Below, one piece after another: positions 1 through 8,096 of a stretch of DNA of 64,000 nucleotides. The number at the start of each line of letters is the position of its first letter. Position 1 is the stretch's first letter. A program made the position numbers and the translations under genes. Source of the stretch: Amycolatopsis sp. EV170708-02-1 (GTDB lineage Bacteria; Actinomycetota; Actinomycetes; Mycobacteriales; Pseudonocardiaceae); NCBI RefSeq assembly GCF_022479115.1, contig NZ_CP092497.1, forward strand, positions 620,001 to 684,000, given 5' to 3'. The notes beneath the pieces are model-generated. The model ran no database searches. It worked only from the letters and a program-made list of their open reading frames with translations, and was not told where the DNA came from.

Positions 1-57
1 TGAGCTGGAAGCCAGCGGCGCCCTGCCGACGTCGATCGCGGACGCGGGTTCCCCCAT
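1..57 (-). CDS. Start of an unidentified gene, truncated by the window edge
   Basis: An ATG on the minus strand (complement of 55-57), 4 nt after the stop of the SDR gene, opens a frame that reads MGEPASAIDVGRAPLASSS to the window edge without a stop. The tight spacing suggests a third gene of the same operon. Nineteen residues are too few to identify it, there is no clear ribosome binding site, and the start is only the likeliest one. Confidence 0.3.
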   Translation of the reverse strand, partial: MGEPASAIDVGRAPLASSS

Positions 58-61
58 GGAT

Positions 62-844
62 TCAGTGGTGATATTCACCGGCGTTGACGTCGAGGCACTG
101 GCCGGTGACGCACCGGGCGAGCGACGAGGCGAGGAACACGACGGTGTCGGCGATCTCGTCCGGCTCCGGCAGGCGGCGCAGGTCGATCGTCTCCGCCGTC
201 TCGGCGTACACCTGCTCCGGCGGCACCCCGCGTTCCTTGGCCAGATAAGCGAAATACCATTTCAGCGAGTCCGCCCAGATGTAGCCGGGCGCGACGGAAT
301 TGACCCGGATCCCCCGCGGCCCGACCTCCGAGGCGAGGCTCTGCGCGAGCGCGAGCAGGCTCGCCTTCGCCATCTTGTACGCGCCGAACGTCCGCCGGGA
401 ATGCCGCAGTACGGCCGAATTGATCATCACGACCGAACCGCCGCTCTCGGCGAGCGAAGGAGTGAACAGCCGCGTGAGCCGCAGGGCGGCGAGCACGTTG
501 GTTTCGAAACCCGCCCGCACGTCGGCCAGGTCGACGTCGGCGAGATCCATGATCGGCGGGATGGCGAAAGCGTTGTTCACCAAGGCGTCCACCCGGCCGA
601 ACGCCTTCAAGGCGGCGTCGGCGAGGTTCGTGGCCGAAGCGTCGTCGGTGATGTCGGTGGGCACGGTGACCGCGCGGCGGCCGAGCGCGTCGACCTCCTT
701 CGCGACCTCGGCGAGCCTCGATTCGGTGCGGGCGGCGAGGACGACGTCGGCGCCCGCCGCGGCACAGCGCGTGGCGATGGACCGGCCGAGCCCCGGCCCG
801 ACACCGGAAACCACGACCACCTTGTCCCGCAACAGATCCGTCAT
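62..844 (-). CDS. SDR family NAD(P)-dependent oxidoreductase
   Basis: Classical short-chain dehydrogenase of 260 aa, the usual length. Visible motifs are the Rossmann glycine loop GVGPGLG (residues 14-20), the NNA motif (90-92), catalytic Ser143 and the Y156-x3-K160 pair, so it should be an active soluble alcohol/ketone oxidoreductase. The substrate cannot be read from sequence. The ATG at 844 overlaps the stop of the upstream DUF1214-like gene by ATGA, showing translational coupling. The frame remains open upstream of this ATG, but that stretch is antisense-like readthrough of the neighbouring gene. The operon promoter carries a KstR-type palindrome, so a steroid or lipid substrate is possible (inference only). 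Confidence 0.93.
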   Translation of the reverse strand: MTDLLRDKVVVVSGVGPGLGRSIATRCAAAGADVVLAARTESRLAEVAKEVDALGRRAVTVPTDITDDASATNLADAALKAFGRVDALVNNAFAIPPIMDLADVDLADVRAGFETNVLAALRLTRLFTPSLAESGGSVVMINSAVLRHSRRTFGAYKMAKASLLALAQSLASEVGPRGIRVNSVAPGYIWADSLKWYFAYLAKERGVPPEQVYAETAETIDLRRLPEPDEIADTVVFLASSLARCVTGQCLDVNAGEYHH

Positions 845-2010
845 CCCAGCATCCTCGCCGCGACGGCGGTCTGCCGGGCCGAGATCCGGTCCGCCCATTC
901 CTCCGGGGTCACCCGCGCCTCGTCGTGGAACGGCAACCGGTCGGCGAGTTCGCCGAACTTCACCACCTCGACCTCGGGACCGTCGGCTTCGTCGAGCGCA
1001 CGGGAGAGGCGCTGCCAGCGGATCTGGACGTACCCGCGGTCGTGCCCGGTGCGTTCGAGCCAGTTGGCCAGCCCCGGGTCGCGTTCGCTGATCACGAAGC
1101 GAATCTTGCCGTCCGGGTCGACCCGCGCCTGGTCGGCGGTGAGGCTCGTCTGATGGTTGATGTAGTCGAGCGAGAGGTACCAGACGCTGCCGAGCTGGAT
1201 GCCCTGATAGGGCGCGTCCGACCGCGGCACCGTCACGATCATGACCTCTTCGTCGCCGAGTTCGTAATGCCCGGCCGACGAATACTGCGTGGTCAGCCCG
1301 CCAGGGGTGGGACGTGGCTCGGTCATCGTGTTCACCGGCAGGTTCAGATAGAACCACTTCGGGAAGGCGAGGAAGGTGCGCAGCCTGCTCAGCAGGATCT
1401 TGCCGGTGACGCCATAACGCTTGGCCAGCCCGTCGCGGGTGAGCGGCGCGGGCGAGCCGCCCGCGGTGTCGGCGCACTGGATCTGGATCGTGCCGCGGCG
1501 TTCCGTGGCCCAATCGCTGTAGACCTCGCGCACCACGAGCATCGACGACCCCGGGCCGAGGACGAAATAGTTGGGGCCCGGGTCGGGTTTGGCCGGTCCG
1601 AAGCGGAGCTCGAAAGAGCCGTCTTCGGCGATCTCGATCTGACGGTCGTCGAAGGCGGCGAGGCTGTCCGGCACCTCGACGGGCGAGTAGTCGCCGTTGA
1701 GGACCTGGAAGCTGACGTCGGCCGTGCTCCCCCGCGTCCCGGTGACGACGTATTCACGGTCCTCGCGGATGTTCGCGTTGAAGTACAACGTGTCCGGGTT
1801 GTCCAGGCCCATCTTCGTGTACGGCCCGGTGGACTGGGTGAAGAACGGATAGTCGCGTTCGTAGGCCCATGCCATCTGCAGAGAGGCGCGGATGCTGCCG
1901 GCGAGGTAGTCGTACCCCTCGATCAGATCCTGTTCGGTGCGGATATGCGGCGCCTCCGCGATGACCTTCTCGGCTTCGGCGATCGCGTCCGCCAACGGTT
2001 GAGTGAGCAC
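841..2010 (-). CDS. DUF1214-type conserved protein
   Basis: Protein of about 389 aa resembling the DUF1214 family (conserved, function unknown, often beside dehydrogenases and sulfotransferase-like genes in actinobacteria). Its C-terminal half has the beta-rich pattern of that family (GPNYFVLGPGSSMLVVREVY and a following Trp/Tyr-rich stretch). No signal peptide or membrane segment is seen. I chose the GTG at 2010 because GAGGAG lies 6 nt upstream. An ATG 57 nt further upstream (2067) is possible but would overlap the palindromes of the promoter. It is the first gene of the operon with the SDR, and divergent from the IclR gene. Family assignment is from memory of the sequence pattern; function is not assigned. 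Confidence 0.75.
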   Translation of the reverse strand: MLTQPLADAIAEAEKVIAEAPHIRTEQDLIEGYDYLAGSIRASLQMAWAYERDYPFFTQSTGPYTKMGLDNPDTLYFNANIREDREYVVTGTRGSTADVSFQVLNGDYSPVEVPDSLAAFDDRQIEIAEDGSFELRFGPAKPDPGPNYFVLGPGSSMLVVREVYSDWATERRGTIQIQCADTAGGSPAPLTRDGLAKRYGVTGKILLSRLRTFLAFPKWFYLNLPVNTMTEPRPTPGGLTTQYSSAGHYELGDEEVMIVTVPRSDAPYQGIQLGSVWYLSLDYINHQTSLTADQARVDPDGKIRFVISERDPGLANWLERTGHDRGYVQIRWQRLSRALDEADGPEVEVVKFGELADRLPFHDEARVTPEEWADRISARQTAVAARMLG

Positions 2011-2036
2011 CGGCGACTCCTCATACTGGTACAAAT

Positions 2037-2055
2037 ACGTACCGACTTGGTACGT
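2037..2055. promoter_or_regulatory. Palindrome in divergent promoter, probable IclR operator
   Basis: ACGTACC-GACTT-GGTACGT: perfect 7-bp arms with a 5-nt spacer, between the DUF1214 gene and the divergent IclR regulator. IclR-family proteins commonly bind palindromes of about 15 bp next to their own gene, so this is the natural candidate site for the adjacent regulator. The binding is inferred. Confidence 0.55.
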
Positions 2056-2072
2056 TCTTCGCATCATCAGAC

Positions 2073-2086
2073 TAGAACGCGTTCTA
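2073..2086. promoter_or_regulatory. KstR-type palindrome
   Basis: TAGAACGCGTTCTA is a perfect 14-bp palindrome. It fits TNNAACNNGTTNNA, the consensus of KstR, the TetR-family repressor of sterol catabolism in mycobacteria and relatives. It lies 63 nt upstream of the DUF1214-SDR operon and 12 nt upstream of the IclR start, so it could control either. Another TetR protein with the same half-site is possible. Confidence 0.55.
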
Positions 2087-2097
2087 AGGATGGGTCA

Positions 2098-2976
2098 ATG
2101 GCCCGGCATTCCCCGCCCACCGAGCGAGTCGTGAAGCTGCTCGACTTCTTCGCCGCGCACCCCGGCCGGCGCTTCGGCCTTTCGGAGCTCGCCCGCGAGC
2201 TGGACCTGGCGAAACCGACCTGTCTCGGCATCCTGACCGAGCTGACGACGGGCGGCTACCTGGTCCGAGACCCGCAGCCGGTCACCTACCGGCTGGGGCC
2301 CGCGATGGTCGCCGCCGGCCGTGTCGCGAGCGAGGGCTTCGGCGCGAGCGAGGTGGCGCGACGGCATCTGGAAGAGCTGAGCAGGCGCTACGGCGCCACG
2401 TGCACGGCGTCGGCCGTGGTCGGCGACCGGATCCTGATGCTGCAGAGCGCCGGTCCGGGCCGGGTCAAACTCGGCGAGACGTATCCGTTCGCGCCGCCGG
2501 TCGGCCTGATGTACGTGCTGTGGGATTCCGACGCGGCGTTCGACGCGTGGCTCGCCAAACCCCCGGCGGTGCCGGTGCGGCTGGACGAAGCGCACCTTCG
2601 CCGCGTCGTCGCCGAATGCCGGGAGCACGGTTATCTGGTGGAGAGCCTGACTTCCGCGGGGCGGCGGCTCTACGCGCTGATGGCGGGCGTCGGCGCGGAG
2701 GAACTGCCGCCGGAGGTGCGGGGCCTGGTGGGAGAACTCGTCTCGAGTCTCGGCGAGCGCGTCTACCTCGGCGCCGATCTGGAGCCGCGCCGCAAGCACG
2801 CGGTGAGTCTGCTGGCCGCCCCGACGTTCGACGCTTCCGGGCGGCAGGAACTGGTGCTCACGCTGTCGGTCGGCGAGCCGGTCACCGGCGCCGAGATCGC
2901 GCGGCGGGGCGCGGCTCTGGTCGCCGCCGCCGATGCCGTCACCGCCGAATCCGGCGGCCGGCACCCGCGCGTTTAG
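2098..2976 (+). CDS. IclR family transcriptional regulator
   Basis: 292-aa regulator with an N-terminal winged helix-turn-helix (about residues 5-65; recognition region near LAKPTCLGILTEL) and a C-terminal IclR ligand-binding domain (about 80-270). AAGGA precedes the ATG at 2098 by 7 nt. It is divergent from the DUF1214-SDR operon across 87 bp containing two palindromes, so it probably regulates that operon and itself. Its TAG stop lies inside the left arm of the hairpin at 2971-3028. Ligand unknown. Confidence 0.92.
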   Translation: MARHSPPTERVVKLLDFFAAHPGRRFGLSELARELDLAKPTCLGILTELTTGGYLVRDPQPVTYRLGPAMVAAGRVASEGFGASEVARRHLEELSRRYGATCTASAVVGDRILMLQSAGPGRVKLGETYPFAPPVGLMYVLWDSDAAFDAWLAKPPAVPVRLDEAHLRRVVAECREHGYLVESLTSAGRRLYALMAGVGAEELPPEVRGLVGELVSSLGERVYLGADLEPRRKHAVSLLAAPTFDASGRQELVLTLSVGEPVTGAEIARRGAALVAAADAVTAESGGRHPRV

Positions 2977-3028
2977 TCCTCTGGATGCGGTAGTTGCGCG
3001 CGCAAGGACCGCATCCAGAGGACTAAAC
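2971..3028. terminator. Hairpin family A, copy 1: bidirectional terminator
   Basis: Perfect 21-bp inverted repeat (2971-2991 and 3008-3028; arm begins GTTTAGTCCTCTGGATGCGG) with a 16-nt loop that can itself fold on TTGC/GCAA. It sits between the convergent IclR and NTF2-like genes, as expected for a shared terminator. Related copies are at 26707-26768 and 60708-60769. Confidence 0.75.
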
Positions 3029-3033
3029 GCGGG

Positions 3034-3501
3034 TCAGGAGGACCACCGGTTGGCGGTGAGCTTCAGGCTCGGCACGTCGTCCATCGACATCATCGTTTCG
3101 TACAACCGGTCGTACTGGGTGGACGCGGTCAGCCATACGCCGTCCACCCGCCGGTAGGTGTCCTCGTAGTACGCCGCGCCCTCGATGATCACCCGATGCT
3201 CGGGCACGATCACCTTGTCCCGCATCAGCCAGGTGCCCGTCGCGGTGTCGCCGTCGACGTCGATCTCCGGCTGCCCGGCGAAGTGCACCGTGGTGACGCC
3301 GGGGCCGACCGCGTTCCGGAAGAACTCGACGATCGCTTCGCGGCCTTCGAAGGTCAGGGGTTTGCCGTACGACGGCGTTCCGTACCGCGCGTGCACGTCG
3401 GCGGTCAGTGTCCCGGCCATCTCGTCCCACAGCTTGAGGTCGAGGCAGCGGAGGTAGCGGGCTTTGAGGCGTCGGATGTCTTCGAGCGCGACCAGGTCCA
3501 T
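3034..3501 (-). CDS. NTF2-like (SnoaL/ketosteroid-isomerase fold) protein
   Basis: 155-aa protein of the NTF2-like superfamily. It has an N-terminal helix (MDLVALEDIRRLKARYLRCL), then alternating helices and strands ending in WLMRDKVIV and VDGVWLTASTQYDRL, as in the SnoaL_4 type subfamily. Members bind small hydrophobic ligands or act as isomerases or ring-hydroxylase beta subunits; the reaction here is unknown. I chose the ATG at 3501, about 9 nt after GGAGGAGGAC. A second in-frame ATG at 3534 would sit next to a KstR-like half-perfect palindrome. It is divergent from cysD. Confidence 0.8.
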   Translation of the reverse strand: MDLVALEDIRRLKARYLRCLDLKLWDEMAGTLTADVHARYGTPSYGKPLTFEGREAIVEFFRNAVGPGVTTVHFAGQPEIDVDGDTATGTWLMRDKVIVPEHRVIIEGAAYYEDTYRRVDGVWLTASTQYDRLYETMMSMDDVPSLKLTANRWSS

Positions 3502-3534
3502 GCCGACAGCGTCCTCCTCCCCTTGACCAAGCAC

Positions 3535-3548
3535 AAGAACTTGTTCTA
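3535..3548. promoter_or_regulatory. Near-match to the KstR-type palindrome
   Basis: AAGAACTTGTTCTA matches TNNAACNNGTTNNA at all fixed positions except the first (A instead of T). It lies 34 nt upstream of the NTF2-like start and 31 nt upstream of cysD. Together with the perfect copy at 2073-2086 it suggests a small local regulon. Confidence 0.4.
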
Positions 3549-3578
3549 CTTTTCTGATCTCGAACGACGGAGGTCACG

Positions 3579-4487
3579 ATGGCGTCCCCGGCCTACGAGC
3601 TCACCCATCTCGAAGCACTCGAAGCCGAAGCCGTGCACATCTTCCGCGAGGTCGCGGCGACCTTCGAACGGCCCGTGCTGCTGTTCTCCGGCGGCAAGGA
3701 CTCGATGGTGATGCTCCACGTGGCGGCCAAGGCCTTCTGGCCGTCGCCGCCCCCGTTCCCGGTGATGCACGTCGACACCGGGCACAACTTCGACGAGGTC
3801 ATCGAGTTCCGGGACCGCACGGTCGGCACATACGGGCTCCGGCTCGTCGTCTCCAGCGTCCAGGACGACATCGACGCGGGCCGGGTCGTCGAAGACCCGA
3901 AGGCGGGCCGTAACCGTCTCCAGACCGCCGCCCTGCTGCGCGGGATCCGCGAGCATTCCTTCGACGCGGTCTTCGGCGGCGCCCGGCGCGACGAGGAGAA
4001 GGCCCGCGCGAAGGAACGAGTGTTCAGCTTCCGCGACGAGTTCGGCCAGTGGGATCCGCGCAATCAGCGGCCGGAGCTGTGGGATCTGTACAACGGCAGG
4101 CATCGCAAGGGCGAGCACATCCGCGTCTTCCCGCTGTCGAACTGGACCGAACTCGACATCTGGCAGTACATCGAAGCGGAGAACATCGACCTGCCGTCGA
4201 TCTACTACTCGCACCGGCGTCCGGTCGTCCAGCGGGACGGCATGCTGCTCGCGCACACCCGCTTCCTCACCTTGAACGAAGACGAAATTCCTTACGAGGC
4301 AACGGTTCGCTTCCGCACCGTCGGCGACGCGACCTGCACCGGCTGCGTCGAGTCGGCGGCGGCGTCACCCGGCGAGGTGGTCGCCGAAGTGGCGGCCAGC
4401 AGGCTCACCGAACGCGGCGCCACCCGCGCCGACGACCGGATCTCCGAGGCGGGCATGGAAGACCGGAAGAAGGAAGGCTACTTCTGA
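3579..4487 (+). CDS. cysD: Sulfate adenylyltransferase subunit 2
   Basis: 302-aa ATP sulfurylase small subunit. With CysN it makes adenosine 5'-phosphosulfate from sulfate and ATP in assimilatory sulfur metabolism. The PP-loop SGGKDS is at residues 37-42. The characteristic [16 protein letters not shown] stretch, and the C-terminal [16 protein letters not shown], match the family along the full length. GGAGG precedes the ATG. The stop overlaps the cysNC start (TGATG), so the two genes are one translationally coupled unit. Confidence 0.97.
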   Translation: MASPAYELTHLEALEAEAVHIFREVAATFERPVLLFSGGKDSMVMLHVAAKAFWPSPPPFPVMHVDTGHNFDEVIEFRDRTVGTYGLRLVVSSVQDDIDAGRVVEDPKAGRNRLQTAALLRGIREHSFDAVFGGARRDEEKARAKERVFSFRDEFGQWDPRNQRPELWDLYNGRHRKGEHIRVFPLSNWTELDIWQYIEAENIDLPSIYYSHRRPVVQRDGMLLAHTRFLTLNEDEIPYEATVRFRTVGDATCTGCVESAAASPGEVVAEVAASRLTERGATRADDRISEAGMEDRKKEGYF

Positions 4488-6313
4488 TGGGCGCTTCACT
4501 GGTCCGCCTCGCGACCGCGGGCAGCGTCGACGACGGGAAATCGACCCTGATCGGCCGTCTGCTGTTCGATTCGAAGACGGTGTTCACCGACCAGCTCGAA
4601 GCCATCGAACGCACCAGCCGCGACCGCGGCGAGGCGTACCCGAACCTCGCCCTGCTGACCGACGGCCTACGCGCCGAACGCGAACAAGGCATCACGATCG
4701 ACGTCGCCCATCGGTATTTCGCCACCCCGCGGCGGAAGTTCATCATCGCCGACACGCCGGGACACGTGCAGTACACCCGGAACATGGTCACCGGCGCGTC
4801 CACGGCGGATCTCGCGCTGATCCTGATCGACGCCCGCAAAGGCGTGCTCGAACAGTCGCGGCGGCACGCGTTCCTGGCCAGCCTGCTGGGAATCCCGCAT
4901 CTGGTGCTCTGCGTCAACAAGATGGACCTCGTCGGCTGGTCACAGGAACGCTTCGAGGAGATCCGTGAGGATTTCCGCCGCTTCGCCATGAAACTCCAGG
5001 TGCACGACCTCACCTTCGTGCCGATGTCAGCCTTGCACGGCGACAACGTCGTGCACCGGGGCGCCAGTATGCCTTGGTACGAAGGGACTTCCCTGCTGCA
5101 TCACCTCGAACAGGTGCACGTGGCCTCGGATCGCAACCTCATCGACGCGCGATTCCCCGTGCAGTACGTGATCCGGGAGCACAGCCGCGACTTCCGCGGC
5201 TACGCGGGCACTGTCGCGGGCGGGGTGTTCAAACCCGGTGACGAGGTCGCTGTCCTGCCGTCCGGTTTCACCACCACGGTGCGCGCGATCTGGGGGCCTG
5301 GCGGCGCCGCGGTCACCGAGGCCTTCGCCTCGCAGGCCGTCACGATCGAACTCGAAGACGATCTCGACCTCGGCCGCGGCGATCTGATCTGCCGTCCCGG
5401 CAACCGGCCCCATTCGAGCCGGGACGTCGACGCGATGGTGTGCTGGTTCTCCGAACAAGGCGCCCTGTCCCCCGGCTCGAACTACCTCGTGCGGCACACC
5501 ACCAGGGAGACCAAGGCCGAGATCCGCGACCTGGACTACCGGCTCGACGTCACCACCCTGCACCGCGACGAGACCGCGAAGTCGTTGTCACTCAACGAAA
5601 TCGGCCGGATCCGGCTACGCGCCCGGCAGCCGCTGCTGTTCGATTCCTACCGGCGCAACCGATCCACCGGAGGGTTCCTGCTCGTCGACGAGCACTCCGG
5701 GGCGACGGTCGCCGCGGGCATGATCACCGGGCCGAGCGTCACCGCGTCGAACGTCGTCTGGCACACCGCCGCGGTCACCAGGGCCGAACGCGCGACGCGC
5801 GGGCTCACCGTCTGGCTCACCGGGCTTTCCGCGTCCGGGAAGTCGAGTGTGGCCGTGGAACTGGAGCGGCGGCTGGTGGCGTCGGGCAGGCCCGCGTACC
5901 TGCTGGACGGCGACAACCTGCGGCACGGGCTGAACGGGAACCTCGGCTTCAGCCCCGCCGATCGCGCCGAGAACGTCCGCCGCGTCGCCGAGGTCGCGAA
6001 GCTGTTCGCCGACGCCGGTGTGGTGTCGGTGGTCTCCTTGATCAGCCCGTACCGGGCCGACCGCGAACTCGCCCGCGCCACGCACGAGGCCGCCGGGCTG
6101 CCGTTCCTCGAGATCTTCGTCGACACCCCGCTGGAGGTCTGCGAAGACCGCGACCCCAAGGGGATGTACGCGAAGGCGCGGGCGGGCGAGATCAGCGGGT
6201 TCACCGGGGTGGACGCTCCGTACGAGCAACCCGAGAGCCCGGAACTGGTGCTGCGCCCGGAAAACGGGGATCCCGCGGCGATGGCCGCGCTGATCCTCGC
6301 CGCCCTGGAGTAG
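4487..6313 (+). CDS. cysNC: Bifunctional sulfate adenylyltransferase subunit 1 / APS kinase
   Basis: 608-aa fusion. The N-terminal CysN GTPase (about 1-430) has the P-loop GSVDDGKST (12-20), DTPGH and NKMD motifs, followed by EF-Tu-like beta-barrel domains. It couples GTP hydrolysis to APS synthesis by CysD. The C-terminal APS kinase domain (about 437-608), starting [17 protein letters not shown], phosphorylates APS to PAPS. The fusion gives PAPS in one enzyme and is the common actinobacterial and rhizobial arrangement. It overlaps cysD by one base. A family-B hairpin follows the stop directly. Confidence 0.96.
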   Translation: MGASLVRLATAGSVDDGKSTLIGRLLFDSKTVFTDQLEAIERTSRDRGEAYPNLALLTDGLRAEREQGITIDVAHRYFATPRRKFIIADTPGHVQYTRNMVTGASTADLALILIDARKGVLEQSRRHAFLASLLGIPHLVLCVNKMDLVGWSQERFEEIREDFRRFAMKLQVHDLTFVPMSALHGDNVVHRGASMPWYEGTSLLHHLEQVHVASDRNLIDARFPVQYVIREHSRDFRGYAGTVAGGVFKPGDEVAVLPSGFTTTVRAIWGPGGAAVTEAFASQAVTIELEDDLDLGRGDLICRPGNRPHSSRDVDAMVCWFSEQGALSPGSNYLVRHTTRETKAEIRDLDYRLDVTTLHRDETAKSLSLNEIGRIRLRARQPLLFDSYRRNRSTGGFLLVDEHSGATVAAGMITGPSVTASNVVWHTAAVTRAERATRGLTVWLTGLSASGKSSVAVELERRLVASGRPAYLLDGDNLRHGLNGNLGFSPADRAENVRRVAEVAKLFADAGVVSVVSLISPYRADRELARATHEAAGLPFLEIFVDTPLEVCEDRDPKGMYAKARAGEISGFTGVDAPYEQPESPELVLRPENGDPAAMAALILAALE

Positions 6314-6315
6314 CC

Positions 6316-6388
6316 GAAGGACGCTTTCCCCGCATCAGATGCGACGAAAGCGTCCTTCGCCGCGTCCTATGTGGCGAAAGCGTCCTTC
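6316..6388. repeat. Hairpin family B, copy 1: one left arm, two identical right arms
   Basis: GAAGGACGCTTTC (6316-6328) is complementary to two identical downstream arms, GAAAGCGTCCTTC at 6346-6358 and 6376-6388, with an inner GCAT/ATGC stem. Only one can pair at a time. The element lies between convergent cysNC and the beta-lactamase-like gene, whose last codons it touches, so it can serve as a two-way terminator. Related elements are at 21080-21162 and 52641-52675. Confidence 0.65.
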
Positions 6389-7424
6389 AGCCGCCGTTGG
6401 TCGCCCGGTACGGAGCGGCCGCGTACGTCCGGGCGGTGGCGGCCGTCAGCTTCTCGACCGAACGGAACATCGTCTTGCCGAGCTTCGCCCGCGCCCGCAA
6501 CGCCGGATGCGTCGCGGCGTAGTCGTCCTTGTTCACCGCCGGATCTCCGGCGAACTCACCGGAGGCGAACAGCGAATAGGTGAGGATCGGCTTGCCGTCC
6601 GCGCTGAACATCACGCCGGCCTCGTTGCGGCCGTCGTTGAACCAGCCCGCCTTCGTCGCGACCCGCAACCGCTCGGCCGAGGTCAGGCCCAGCCGCACAC
6701 CGTCGGTGAACGCGCTCAGCGAACGCAGGATGTTCAGCAGGTACTCGGTCGACTTCGCCGAAAGCAGCGTCCCGCCGACCAGTTTCCGCAGCAGCGTATG
6801 AGTTTCGGCCGGGGTCGTCTTGCCGAGGAAGAAGCGGTTCGGGTTCGCGACCGGAACCACCTGGGTGTGCACGAAACCCTTGCCGCGCAGGATCTCGTTG
6901 AGTTCCGCGGCCGGGCAGACCAGGCCGCACAGGCGGACGGCGGTGTTGTCGGACAGTGTCAGCAACGCGGCCATCGCGTGCCCGAGCGTCACCGAACTCG
7001 GGTACGCGCCGTCGAGGGCGAAGATCCCGTCGGTGTCCTTGATGACGATGTCGGCCGTGACGTCGACACGCTGGTCCAAAGTGAGCAGTCCGCGGTCGAT
7101 CTTGTCGAGGACCGCGGTCGCGACGGCGATCTTGTTGACGCTGTACGCCTCGACGATCTGGTCGGCCCGCTCGGAGACGGCGGGAACCAGGTTCCCGGCG
7201 GAATCCGCGACACTGACGTAGGAGGACCAGGTGCCGCCCGCCTTCCCGGTTTCGCGGGCGTAGACCTGGGAAATCCGGCGCGCGGCGGCCGAAGCGTCGA
7301 CGGCGGGAGTGTCTGATTCGGACTCTTCGGCGGCTTGAGCGACCTGCGCCGTCCCGAGCACCGCGCCCGCGGCGGCGACCGTGCCCAGCCCCAGCAGGCG
7401 ACGACGATTGACGTTGGTATCCAC
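6387..7424 (-). CDS. Secreted beta-lactamase-like serine hydrolase
   Basis: 345-aa protein with a twin-arginine-type signal (NRRRLLGLG, hydrophobic stretch, AQA-A cleavage near residue 31), so it is probably exported folded. The class A beta-lactamase/DD-peptidase fold is indicated by SVNK (S-x-x-K, residues 95-98), SDN (158-160) and a KAG triad in VATKAGWF. The omega-loop reads PAAELN, where class A enzymes usually have E-x-E-L-N, so the deacylating glutamate appears absent. It could be a penicillin-binding hydrolase rather than a true resistance enzyme. Starts with GTG. Confidence 0.85.
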   Translation of the reverse strand: MDTNVNRRRLLGLGTVAAAGAVLGTAQVAQAAEESESDTPAVDASAAARRISQVYARETGKAGGTWSSYVSVADSAGNLVPAVSERADQIVEAYSVNKIAVATAVLDKIDRGLLTLDQRVDVTADIVIKDTDGIFALDGAYPSSVTLGHAMAALLTLSDNTAVRLCGLVCPAAELNEILRGKGFVHTQVVPVANPNRFFLGKTTPAETHTLLRKLVGGTLLSAKSTEYLLNILRSLSAFTDGVRLGLTSAERLRVATKAGWFNDGRNEAGVMFSADGKPILTYSLFASGEFAGDPAVNKDDYAATHPALRARAKLGKTMFRSVEKLTAATARTYAAAPYRATNGG

Positions 7425-7442
7425 GCCGGAACCCTACCGCGT

Positions 7443-8096
7443 TCAGCCAGCCGGCGTGACGAATCCGGTGTCGTAGGCCTTGATCACCGCTTGCGTCCGG
7501 TCCCGCGCGCCGAGCTTCGCGAGCACGTTCCCGACATGGGTCTTGACCGTCTGCACGCCGAGGTACAGCTCACCCGCGATCTCCACATTGGACAGTCCGC
7601 CCGCCATCAGCCGCAGCACCTCGCTTTCGCGTTCGGTGAGCCCGGCGCCGGCGAGACCGTCCAGCGGCCCCCGGTTCGCCTGCTGCGCGGCCAGCCGCCG
7701 GATCGCCGCCGGGAACAGCAGCGACTCCCCCGCCGCCACGGTGCGGATCGCCGCGACGATCTCCTCGGGACGGGCCCGCTTCAGCAGGAAGCCGCTCGCC
7801 CCGGCGAGCAAGGCGTCGTAGACGTAGTCGTCGTTCTCGAAGGTGGTCACCACGATCACCTTCGGCGGATTGTCCATAGTAGACATCAGATGCGTGGTCG
7901 CGCGGATCCCGTCGACCGAAGGCATCCGGACGTCCATCAGCACGACGTCGGGCCGGAACCGCGACACCAGCCCCGGCACCTCGGCGCCGTCGGCCGCTTC
8001 GCCCACGACCTGCAGGTCGGGTTCGGAGGCGACGATCGCCCGCAGCCCCGCCCGGATGAGCTGTTCGTCGTCGACCAGCAGCACTCCGATGCTCAT
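7443..8096 (-). CDS. NarL/LuxR-family response regulator
   Basis: 217-aa response regulator. The receiver domain has acidic pair D9-D10, phospho-acceptor Asp55 (VVLMDVRMP) and a conserved Lys (FLLKRA). The C-terminal LuxR helix-turn-helix runs from LTERESEVLRLMAGG to the end. The ATG at 8096 overlaps the stop of the histidine kinase (ATGA), so the pair is co-translated. An in-frame ATG 15 nt further upstream is less likely. Target genes are unknown. Confidence 0.93.
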   Translation of the reverse strand: MSIGVLLVDDEQLIRAGLRAIVASEPDLQVVGEAADGAEVPGLVSRFRPDVVLMDVRMPSVDGIRATTHLMSTMDNPPKVIVVTTFENDDYVYDALLAGASGFLLKRARPEEIVAAIRTVAAGESLLFPAAIRRLAAQQANRGPLDGLAGAGLTERESEVLRLMAGGLSNVEIAGELYLGVQTVKTHVGNVLAKLGARDRTQAVIKAYDTGFVTPAG

